A DNA stretch of 64,000 nt. Origin: an uncultured Prevotellaceae bacterium. GTDB lineage: Bacteria; Bacteroidota; Bacteroidia; Bacteroidales; Bacteroidaceae. The position numbers and the translations under genes are program-made. The notes beneath the pieces are model-generated. The model ran no database searches. It worked only from the letters and a program-made list of their open reading frames with translations, and was not told the origin of the DNA. Positions 27,023 to 34,130 of the stretch are shown here, piece by piece; position 1 is the first letter of the stretch, and each line of letters starts with the position of its first letter. Location of the stretch: the NCBI GenBank assembly GCA_946415365.1, contig CAMKSE010000008.1, positions 1-64,000 of the forward strand. Reading direction: 5' to 3'.

Positions 27023-28348
27023 CTATTCCAGAATCAGGTATTGGAATGGCTCCAGCGTGAGTGTGCTTTCGAGTTTGAAGTCTTTGTCTGTGACCTCATC
27101 CTCTGTCTCTTGGCCTTCCCAACTTTCTGGAATCTGAACTGCCTTTGGCTCGTTGCGCACATTAACGATAATCAGGAAGCTTTCCTCAGCGTCTTCCTTT
27201 TCAAAGATCAATACATCATCATCTGGCCATGCTCTCATCTTGCCCTTGCGCAGTGCGGGATGCTCGTTATAAAGTTCTATCAGTTCCTTGTACTCCTGAT
27301 AGATGGCCGAGTTGGCCGTCCAGTCTACGGGTACATACTTAAAGAAATTGATTGGTTCAGGATAGCTGACCTCCTGCGAACTGTATATAAGAGCTCCTCC
27401 ATGAGGGAAAATGCTAGCCACGTAGGCTGCCATTGCACCTCGCTCGTTGGTGAACTCTACGCAGGGCGTGGCCTCAGTAGAGTGGTCGTGATTGGTTGTA
27501 AAGCGAAGCTTGACTTTGCCAGCGGGCAGATTTGCATACTCTGCACTATCGGCTTTGATGAGGTCGGAGGCAGGAGCACCCTTCCACACCTTGACAATCT
27601 CATCTTTATAATCCCATCCGTAGTTCATGTCGAAGCCACCAACAGTGAAGTTATCCTCGTTCTTTCCCTCGGCCAGCATCACAATCTTGCGGTCGCCAGC
27701 GGCAGCACGGAGTTGTTCGATGGCATCCTTCCAGAAGTCGGCAGGTACACCGTCGGCTACGTCACAGCGAAAGCCATCGATACCCACTTCAACAATCCAG
27801 AACTTCATGGCATCGATCATCGCCTCGCGCATATCCTTATTATCATAGTTCAAGTCGGCTACATCTTCCCAATTCCATGGCTGCGGGCAGATGATGGTGT
27901 CGGCCTTCTCGTCGCGGGTGTACCAGTCCGGATGTTCCTTCACCCAGGGATGATCCCACGCCGTGTGGTTGGCCACCCAATCGAGAATAATGCCCATACC
28001 GTGCTCATGGCACACCTGCGCCAGATGCTTGAAATCGTCGATAGTGCCAAACTCTGGGGCGATGGCCTTGTAGTCGCTGATGCAGTAAGGTGAATTCTTA
28101 CCTTTCTCAATGCCTATAGGATAAATGGGCATCACCCACATCACGTTCACGCCCAAGTCACGGATAGAGTCGATACGAGCCGCTACGGCGTTGAGGGAGT
28201 TCTCAGGAGCGAATACTCGGGGATTCACCTGATACATGGCGATGTCTTCTACTGCTGGCATCTCGAATGTCACTTGCTTAGTTTCTTTTTTCGGGTTACA
28301 GCCAACGACTGCTGCCAGAATGCTGATGGATAGAAATAGTTTCTTCAT
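27023..28348 (-). CDS. GH13 alpha-amylase family lipoprotein
   Basis: A 441-residue GH13 enzyme with the lipobox AAVVGC, so it is anchored at the outer or periplasmic membrane face. The four family regions are DWVANHT, GFRCDVAD (nucleophile Asp), MLAEGKN (acid Glu) and TTNHD. The (beta/alpha)8 barrel is complete and a small C-terminal beta domain ends YLILE. It cuts alpha-1,4-glucans or maltodextrins. It stands alone, with its own promoter at 28385-28392, away from any starch locus in this window. Confidence 0.9.
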   Translation of the reverse strand: MKKLFLSISILAAVVGCNPKKETKQVTFEMPAVEDIAMYQVNPRVFAPENSLNAVAARIDSIRDLGVNVMWVMPIYPIGIEKGKNSPYCISDYKAIAPEFGTIDDFKHLAQVCHEHGMGIILDWVANHTAWDHPWVKEHPDWYTRDEKADTIICPQPWNWEDVADLNYDNKDMREAMIDAMKFWIVEVGIDGFRCDVADGVPADFWKDAIEQLRAAAGDRKIVMLAEGKNEDNFTVGGFDMNYGWDYKDEIVKVWKGAPASDLIKADSAEYANLPAGKVKLRFTTNHDHSTEATPCVEFTNERGAMAAYVASIFPHGGALIYSSQEVSYPEPINFFKYVPVDWTANSAIYQEYKELIELYNEHPALRKGKMRAWPDDDVLIFEKEDAEESFLIIVNVRNEPKAVQIPESWEGQETEDEVTDKDFKLESTLTLEPFQYLILE

Positions 28349-28384
28349 AAATTATTGTTTTTGTTTGGATACACTTTTCGTGTG

Positions 28385-28392
28385 CAAAGATA
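28385..28392 (-). promoter_or_regulatory. -7 element of the GH13 gene
   Basis: TATCTTTG on the minus strand, 36 bases before the ATG at 28348 and only 2 bases beyond the nrfA terminator T tract. Confidence 0.6.
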
Positions 28393-28394
28393 AG

Positions 28395-28427
28395 AAAAAA
28401 GCTGCTTGGCTATATTCCTAGCAGCTT
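28395..28427 (-). terminator. Intrinsic terminator of nrfHA
   Basis: AAGCTGCT and AGCAGCTT form an 8-bp stem. Read on the minus strand the hairpin ends in a run of six T. Confidence 0.8.
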
Positions 28428-28490
28428 GTTTTCTGATATGTGCGATGCGCAATCGTTCGCATCTGGTCTTAAAAAACAGTTTAGTCTACG

Positions 28491-30038
28491 TCAGATTTCT
28501 ATCAGTTTCCCGTTCTTCTTAGCCTCCTCAATCCACTTGGGCTCGATTTCCTGCAGGAACTTCTGCTTGTTCTCGTTCAACTTCTGCATATCGAGTCCGA
28601 TAGCAGCCTGAGCCTTGGCCTTGGTGCTGTAGTCGGGCACGGGGATGTCGCCCAGATGTCCGTATTTGGCGGCTACGCGGGCGATGAGCAAGCGGGCCTG
28701 CTGAGCATAATCGACGGAGTGTGAGAGCAGACGAGTAACCTCCTGCGGGGCGTGGAAGGTGGCACCATGTGAGGCGATGGCATAGTCCCAACGCCACTGG
28801 CTCTTGCGGAGCAGGGCCTGGATAGGAGCCATCTCAGCCTCGGTAGCACCCTTGTCGATGATGAACTTAGCCTCGAAGTGGGCACGGGCCAGCTCCTGCT
28901 CGGCACGATTGCGCACCTCGTTGCACTTCTCCTGACGGTCGTAGACATTCTGGCGCAGCACCTCTGCATCCTGACGGTGACAGGTCTGACAAGTGCGGTC
29001 GATCTTGGCCAATGGCGACTGGATCTGGTGGTCGCTGAACTTCACGCCACCCTCCTGCTTATACGGCATGTGGCAGTCGGCACACGATACGCCGCGCTGG
29101 GCGTGGATGCCGTGCTGCGACATCTCCCAACCCGGATGCTGGGCCTTCAGGATCTTGGCCTTCGACAGCGGATGGATATAGTCGTAAAAACCAATCTCGT
29201 CGTAGTATGCCTCGGCAGCCTCGCAGGTCAAGCCCTTGTCGTGCGGGAACACCAGATAGTTAGCCTTGCCAGGGTTCTTCTCGTCGTTAGGTTTGATGAA
29301 GTAGTACTCCACGTGGCACTGGGCGCACACCAGCGAACGCATCTCCTGATGGGTGGCGTTCTTCACATCCAGACCGCGACGGGCAAAGGCCTCATAGAGG
29401 GCAGGACGGGCAGGACGCAGATCCATCGTGCGGGCATCGTGACAGTCGGAGCAGCCAATGGTATTCACCTCCTCAGCGCCCAGCTCGCTCCACTTCTTCG
29501 CGTAGAAGTTGGCGGGCTCAAACTGATCCTTACCATTACCCAGTTCGCGCATCATGCGAGGCACATCCGGACCCTTACACGTCCAACACGTCGCGGGCTG
29601 CATATCGCCAGCGATAGAGTCAGGCGTAATCTGGATGCCAGGATTGCCTGTACGCAGAATCTTGCGCATATCCTCCAGGGCGTGCTTGTGGCCGCGAGGG
29701 GTGTTGTAGTGGCGCGAGAAGGCATAGCCAGCCCACAGCACAACCATCTCAGGACGCTGCTCCAGCACATCCACCTCCTGCGACGAGTTGTACTTCGACT
29801 TGAAGGTGGTGTCCTCCGTCATCGCCCATGTCTCGTACTCACGCGGATAGTCGGCCTTGAACTTCTCGTTCTGAGCGATGATTTCATCCTCAAACACGGT
29901 GCGCTTGTTGTTAAACACACTGGCCACCTCGGCTCTGCGCTCCATCAGCGACGAAACGAGCAGTCCCAACAAGAACACTACTACCATTGAGCCTCCAAAC
30001 AGAAGCCAACCTTGCCATTTCTTTAATTGCTTTGCCAT
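28491..30038 (-). CDS. nrfA: Ammonia-forming cytochrome c nitrite reductase, catalytic subunit
   Basis: A 515-residue pentahaem enzyme that reduces nitrite to ammonium with six electrons in the periplasm. The catalytic haem motif CWTCK and four CxxCH motifs (CSDCH, CAQCH, CADCH, CQTCH) are all present. Active-site regions such as MSQHGIHAQRGVSCADCHMP are kept. The N-terminus has one membrane segment (WLLFGGSMVVVFLLGLLVSS) that is a signal or anchor. It is co-transcribed behind nrfH, which passes electrons from menaquinol. The product supports nitrite respiration and detoxification. Confidence 0.97.
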   Translation of the reverse strand: MAKQLKKWQGWLLFGGSMVVVFLLGLLVSSLMERRAEVASVFNNKRTVFEDEIIAQNEKFKADYPREYETWAMTEDTTFKSKYNSSQEVDVLEQRPEMVVLWAGYAFSRHYNTPRGHKHALEDMRKILRTGNPGIQITPDSIAGDMQPATCWTCKGPDVPRMMRELGNGKDQFEPANFYAKKWSELGAEEVNTIGCSDCHDARTMDLRPARPALYEAFARRGLDVKNATHQEMRSLVCAQCHVEYYFIKPNDEKNPGKANYLVFPHDKGLTCEAAEAYYDEIGFYDYIHPLSKAKILKAQHPGWEMSQHGIHAQRGVSCADCHMPYKQEGGVKFSDHQIQSPLAKIDRTCQTCHRQDAEVLRQNVYDRQEKCNEVRNRAEQELARAHFEAKFIIDKGATEAEMAPIQALLRKSQWRWDYAIASHGATFHAPQEVTRLLSHSVDYAQQARLLIARVAAKYGHLGDIPVPDYSTKAKAQAAIGLDMQKLNENKQKFLQEIEPKWIEEAKKNGKLIEI

Positions 30039-30044
30039 ATCTTT

Positions 30045-30125
30045 TTTATTTACGATTTACGAATTTACGATTTACGATTTGTTACCACAGCGGTAGCAAA
30101 TTTTTCAATTTTCAATTTTCAATTT
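30045..30125. repeat. ATTTACG and TTTTCAA arrays between nrfH and nrfA
   Basis: Two different word arrays fill the 80-base spacer: ATTTACG/ATTTACGA (30045-30080) and TTTTCAA (about 30103-30125). The nrfH stop codon lies inside the second array. Confidence 0.75.
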
Positions 30126-30751
30126 GTCATCTTCTGCAGCCAATCGGGTACAGGCGATGGGGGTAGCGGTGTCACGCCCTCGGCATTCGGCGTCGCCATT
30201 AGCGAGTTCATGCCACCGTGAGGCACGTTGCGATGACAGTCCCAGCACACCTTGCCGCCCTGGGCCAGCTGCTGCATGTAGCCCATGCGGCCCGTCTTCA
30301 CAAACTCCGTGTTCAGCTGCGTGTGGCAGCGGATACAGTTGTCCATCACCACCTGACCCGTCAGCTTCTCAGCCATCGGAGCCTGACGTTCTGAGTGCAT
30401 CACGAAATACGCCGTGTGCTTCAGTCCGTCCATCGCCTTGAAACCATACTTCAATGCCAAATTCTGATGGGGCACATGGCAATCGTTACAGGTGGCACCG
30501 TTCGACTGATGGTCGATACGTCCGTGCGAAGAGTGGCTCCACGTGGCATAGTATGGTGTCATGATGTGGCAGTTGACGCAGGCCGACGGGTTGTCGCCTA
30601 TAAAATAAGTATGCGCCCTGAGCAGATACATAAACAATGCGCCGAGGCCGCATACGACGCCCGCTATTACCAGCAAACCCACCTTCTGTCGATAGGAAAA
30701 TAGTCCTGTCAGCTTACGAATTGCCACTTTCGTTTTTTCAACAACATTCAT
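30119..30751 (-). CDS. nrfH: Cytochrome c nitrite reductase small subunit (menaquinol dehydrogenase)
   Basis: A 210-residue NapC/NirT-family tetrahaem protein that anchors NrfA and feeds it electrons from menaquinol. One N-terminal membrane helix (KVGLLVIAGVVCGLGALFMY) is followed by four haem motifs: CVNCH, CNDCH, CIRCH and CWDCH. I chose the ATG at 30751 because the -7 element TATATTTG (30771-30778) lies 19 bases upstream; the longer frame to 30808 crosses it. It is the first gene of nrfHA and divergent from the Crp/Fnr gene. Confidence 0.95.
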   Translation of the reverse strand: MNVVEKTKVAIRKLTGLFSYRQKVGLLVIAGVVCGLGALFMYLLRAHTYFIGDNPSACVNCHIMTPYYATWSHSSHGRIDHQSNGATCNDCHVPHQNLALKYGFKAMDGLKHTAYFVMHSERQAPMAEKLTGQVVMDNCIRCHTQLNTEFVKTGRMGYMQQLAQGGKVCWDCHRNVPHGGMNSLMATPNAEGVTPLPPSPVPDWLQKMTN

Positions 30752-30770
30752 TATTGTAGGTTTTAGTTTG

Positions 30771-30778
30771 CAAATATA
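30771..30778 (-). promoter_or_regulatory. -7 element of nrfHA
   Basis: TATATTTG on the minus strand with the ATG 19 bases downstream. Confidence 0.65.
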
Positions 30779-30802
30779 CTCATAAATGGGGATAGAAACT
30801 GG

Positions 30803-30837
30803 TAACAAATGTGATTATACCATACAAAAGTTTGTTA
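30803..30837. promoter_or_regulatory. Inverted repeat between nrfH and the Crp/Fnr gene
   Basis: TAACAAA (30803-30809) and TTTGTTA (30831-30837) are exact inverted copies, 21 bases apart. The pair lies midway between the two divergent promoters. Binding by the neighbouring Crp/Fnr protein is a guess; the spacing is wider than a usual Crp site. Confidence 0.35.
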
Positions 30838-30875
30838 ATTTTAAGAATCCTTAATGTTTTTCGCTCGATTTGCAC

Positions 30876-30883
30876 TATCTTTG
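30876..30883 (+). promoter_or_regulatory. -7 element of the Crp/Fnr gene
   Basis: TATCTTTG ends 8 bases before the ATG at 30892, giving a very short leader. Confidence 0.65.
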
Positions 30884-30891
30884 CATCAATT

Positions 30892-31545
30892 ATGGATATA
30901 GAGACTTTTGAAGGCATCCGCAAGTGCCCGCTTTTTGAAGGATTGACCGATAACGAGATCATGGATCTGATGCATGCCGTTCGTTATCGTGTGGTACGTT
31001 TATACAAAAGTGACTTCCTTTTTGTCGCCGGCGAGGATTGTCTCCATGCCAACATCTTGATAGACGGCGAGGTCGTCGCTTATCTTGAAAGCGCCTCCGA
31101 CCGCTATATCCGTATGTCAACCTTTCATGCAGGCAACATGTTCGCCCCAGCTTTCCTCTTCGCACAAGACCGCAGATACCCCGTAACAGTTCAGGCGACG
31201 ACAAACACGAAGGTGTTGCGAATCCTGTCGACAGACTTTGAGCGGCTGCTCGAACTTGATCCTCGTCTGTCGAAGAATTTCACGTTTATCCTCTCGAACC
31301 TGATTGCCGGACTTACCAAGAAGGTGGGAATGCTCCTGTCGAGTGTCCGCGACAAGATCATTTTCTTCCTGAAAGAGGAACGACGCCGTCAGCAGTCCAA
31401 CACGATTCAGCTTTCCATGTCGCGTCAGGAACTGGCCGATCATTTCGGCATCCAGAAGTATTCCCTGCAACGTGCCCTCAACGAACTTCAGGAGAGCGGT
31501 GCCATTCGCATAGATGGCAAGACGATTGAGATCCTGAAATTGTAG
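30892..31545 (+). CDS. Crp/Fnr family transcription regulator
   Basis: A 217-residue regulator with a cyclic-nucleotide-binding-like sensor fold (about 10-120) and a winged helix domain (about 145-215; SRQELADHFGIQKYSLQRALNELQ). The N-terminus lacks the cysteine cluster of Fnr, so it does not carry an Fnr-type iron-sulphur centre. Its place opposite nrfHA and its general look fit the HcpR-like proteins that respond to nitric oxide or nitrite in anaerobes; this is inference. The ATG at 30892 follows a -7 element, while the longer frame from 30811 would start upstream of it. Confidence 0.87.
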   Translation: MDIETFEGIRKCPLFEGLTDNEIMDLMHAVRYRVVRLYKSDFLFVAGEDCLHANILIDGEVVAYLESASDRYIRMSTFHAGNMFAPAFLFAQDRRYPVTVQATTNTKVLRILSTDFERLLELDPRLSKNFTFILSNLIAGLTKKVGMLLSSVRDKIIFFLKEERRRQQSNTIQLSMSRQELADHFGIQKYSLQRALNELQESGAIRIDGKTIEILKL

Positions 31546-31586
31546 GTATTAATCATGCTATAAAGGACCCGCATTTCTGCGAGAAA

Positions 31587-31645
31587 CAGGATTCCTGAAC
31601 CCTTCCCTCCGGATCTGCAATCCGGCGCGGTATTCAGGAATCCTG
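31587..31645. repeat. Nested palindrome (REP-like element)
   Basis: An outer stem CAGGATTCCTGAA / TTCAGGAATCCTG (13 bp, exact) encloses an inner hairpin CCGGAT-CTGCA-ATCCGG at 31609-31625. The layout resembles repetitive extragenic palindromes mobilised by IS200-like transposases, but no second copy was found in the window. It can also end transcription from the Crp/Fnr gene. The rest of 31546-32021 holds no gene. Confidence 0.6.
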
Positions 31646-31836
31646 CTATTTTCTGCTGCAAAGGTAGCAATATTTTGCAGGATTACAAAACCTTCTTGTC
31701 ATAAATGAGAAAGTGAGAAACTGAAAAAGTTAGAATGACGTGCGCACCAATTGTCTGCTTACTGATGAAAAGGAGAGAGATAGCAGCTGTCTGGACGTGG
31801 GACCGTTCTAGAGTGTGAACTGTAACTAACGAGAGA

Positions 31837-31869
31837 GGAGGACTGGCAGTCTATAGCTGTCAGCCCTCC
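31837..31869 (+). ncRNA. Possible structured RNA or terminator in a gene-free region
   Basis: GGAGGACTGGCAG and CTGTCAGCCCTCC pair at 12 of 13 positions (one wobble, one mismatch) and are followed by a T-rich stretch. No clear promoter was found within 150 bases upstream, so an RNA gene is only a possibility. Confidence 0.25.
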
Positions 31870-31948
31870 TTATGATTGATTCTTTGCAGATTTTTGCAAA
31901 TGATGTGACTATTTTGCTCGTTTAATGTTTTTTAAAGGTGTGGGGGAC

Positions 31949-31977
31949 TTGCAGATATTGGTTTCTTCATATCTTTG
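31949..31977 (+). promoter_or_regulatory. Promoter of the GH26 gene
   Basis: TTG at 31949-31951 and TATCTTTG at 31970-31977 are 18 bases apart. The ATG at 32022 follows after a 44-base AT-rich leader. Confidence 0.6.
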
Positions 31978-32021
31978 CAACAGATTACGACAACTACAAA
32001 CGAATTATAATTTAAAACAAA

Positions 32022-33608
32022 ATGAGAAAAACTACTCTTTTACTGCTGCTGTCTGCATGCGGGTTCCTCTCTGCCTCTGCCCAGACTGCTACCAAGATGG
32101 AAGCCGAAAGTGCTGCCTACGAAAATTGCAAACTCGTCGAAGATGGGAAGTATTCAGAAGGCAAGGCCCTCGAACTCACAGAGAGCAATGCCAAGATTAC
32201 CTTTACCTATGGGGCTGCCGAAAGCGGCAAGTACACCATCACCGTCGGCTACGACGGATTGTATGGCGACAAGGTGGTCAACCTGTCTGTCAACGGCAAT
32301 ACCGCCACCTTCAACACGACGGAGAAAGGACCAGGCGAGGCCGTTGTGGGTACCTACCTCATGAGTCAGGGCGACAATACAATCGTGATCACACCCAACT
32401 GGACCTGGTTCCGCATCGACTACATCACCATCGCCAACAGCGAGAGTACCGTACAGTTCGACATTGCCCAGACACCTCTCGACGCCAAGGCCTCAGATGC
32501 TGCCAAGACCGTCTATACGTTCCTCTACGACAACTTCGGCAAGAAGACCATCTCGGGCATCATGACAGGCGATATGGATAAAGCCAACGGCGACGTCACC
32601 CAGCATCCTGACGTGCAGGCCGTCTATCAGGCTTCTGGCAAATATCCCGCTCTTGTGGGCTTCGACTTTATGAATGCCACAGGCATCAACGAGAATGATG
32701 CATGGTATAAGGAATACACTGACAAGAGCATCGCCCTCGCCAAAGACCTCTACCGTCGCGGCGGACTGCCCGCCTTCACCTGGCACTGGCGCGATCCCAG
32801 CCGCAAGACGGGTGAGTTCTACAGCAATGATCAGGTCAAGACACCATGCACCGTGAAGATCTCCGAGGCCATGAACGCCGACGGCAGTTGGAACACCTCT
32901 TCGGATCTCTATGCCAACATCATCAAGGACATCGACACCATAGCCGACTACTTCCTTGCACTGCAGGAACTTGGCATCGCCTGCATCTTCCGTCCGCTCC
33001 ACGAGGCCAGCGGCGGATGGTTCTGGTGGGGAACCGACGGTGCAGCCAACTTCGTCAAACTCTACCAGCTGATCGTGGATGAGATGGTAAATCAGAAGGG
33101 TGTCCACAATGTCATCTGGGTATGGAATCCATGCACCGTCAATGACGGAGACTGGAACCCCGGAGCAGACTACTATGATGTGGCCGCTATCGACATCTAC
33201 AACAATGCATACGACTACTCCAGCAACTATGCCGCTTTCGATAAACTAAGGTCACTGACCAATGGAAAGAAACTCATTGCCCTCTCGGAGAACGGTCCTA
33301 TCCCCGATATCGACAAGGAGTTCGCAGAAGATGCCGTCTGGTCGTGGTGGATGCCCTGGTATCAGACATGGGGTGGTAACTTCGTCGACAAGACCAGCAA
33401 GGAAGAATGGACTAAGTGCATGGGCGATGATCGTGTCATCACCCTCGAGGACCGCTCTGCCGGCTGGGATACCTATACCGCCATCCAATCGCAGAAGACC
33501 ACTACCGATGCTATCCCACATCTTTACGACCTGCAGGGTCGCCGCGTTTCAAAGGGACAGCCCGGGCGTCTTTATATCAAAGAAGGGAAAAAGGTTATCT
33601 GGAAATAA
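32022..33608 (+). CDS. Secreted GH26 beta-mannanase with CBM35-like domain and type IX-like tail
   Basis: A 528-residue secreted enzyme (signal peptide ending SASAQ). Residues about 24-145 form a CBM35/CBM6-like beta-sandwich starting KMEAESAAYENCKL. The GH26 barrel follows, with the acid Glu in IFRPLHEASGGWFWWG and the nucleophile Glu in LIALSENGPIPD. The family cuts beta-1,4-mannans, and some members cut other beta-glucans. The end (HLYDLQGRRV to LYIKEGKKVIWK) looks like a short type IX secretion signal. It is a single-gene unit convergent with the GH115 gene, with 5 bases between. Confidence 0.9.
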   Translation: MRKTTLLLLLSACGFLSASAQTATKMEAESAAYENCKLVEDGKYSEGKALELTESNAKITFTYGAAESGKYTITVGYDGLYGDKVVNLSVNGNTATFNTTEKGPGEAVVGTYLMSQGDNTIVITPNWTWFRIDYITIANSESTVQFDIAQTPLDAKASDAAKTVYTFLYDNFGKKTISGIMTGDMDKANGDVTQHPDVQAVYQASGKYPALVGFDFMNATGINENDAWYKEYTDKSIALAKDLYRRGGLPAFTWHWRDPSRKTGEFYSNDQVKTPCTVKISEAMNADGSWNTSSDLYANIIKDIDTIADYFLALQELGIACIFRPLHEASGGWFWWGTDGAANFVKLYQLIVDEMVNQKGVHNVIWVWNPCTVNDGDWNPGADYYDVAAIDIYNNAYDYSSNYAAFDKLRSLTNGKKLIALSENGPIPDIDKEFAEDAVWSWWMPWYQTWGGNFVDKTSKEEWTKCMGDDRVITLEDRSAGWDTYTAIQSQKTTTDAIPHLYDLQGRRVSKGQPGRLYIKEGKKVIWK

Positions 33609-33613
33609 CAAGA

Positions 33614-34130
33614 CTATTCTCCTACGTTGAACCAGTCGAAGTCTACAATGCCGCCTGTCTGTTGGGTGGCAAAGTTGAATAGCATATAACGCTGTCCGCA
33701 GAAGTCTGGCATGTCGTATGCCATCTGGAGGGTGTCACCGATGGGAGTCCATGTCGTACCATTGAGGCTGTAGAAGAAATAGGCCTTGTCGGTGCGATCA
33801 CGGAAATCATGGTCAATGCGGAGCCATATCTTTTCCTGACTGAGGGGTATGGCCTCGATGTCCTGTCCTTCGGCATCATCACGGTTCATGGCACGATGCA
33901 TTACGATCTGCAGTTGTCCGTTCTCCTTCTTCACGCCCACAAAACCATAGCGCCGTTGGAACGATGCCAGACCTGCCCAGTCGCCGTCTTTCATCTGCGA
34001 GACATCCATCAGTGTTTGTCCTGATACCACAGCCAGGCGAGAAGTGCATCGTCGTCGAAACCATGTAATAGGTATCGTTCACGCGGATGATGTCCATGTC
34101 AGGCACATCAGAAAAAATGACGGGATTGTG
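33614..34130 (-). pseudogene. Remnant of a GH43 domain fused to GH115
   Basis: The GH115 reading frame runs into the start of a GH43 propeller (NPVIFSDVPDMDIIRVNDTY, about 34070-34130). About 33 residues later, near 34031, it switches out of frame. In the next frame the second half of a GH43-associated concanavalin-like domain follows (MKDGDWAGLASFQRRYGFVG to FDWFNVGE, 33614-34030). Roughly 300 residues of catalytic propeller and half of the C-terminal domain are missing. This is best explained by an internal deletion with an out-of-frame join. The fragment should have no GH43 activity. A mis-assembly cannot be excluded from the sequence alone. Confidence 0.8.

Noticed and set aside
28878..29990. 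370-residue plus-strand frame opposite nrfA
   Set aside because: nrfA shows all five haem motifs on the other strand; the plus-strand frame is a long antisense shadow with no domain.
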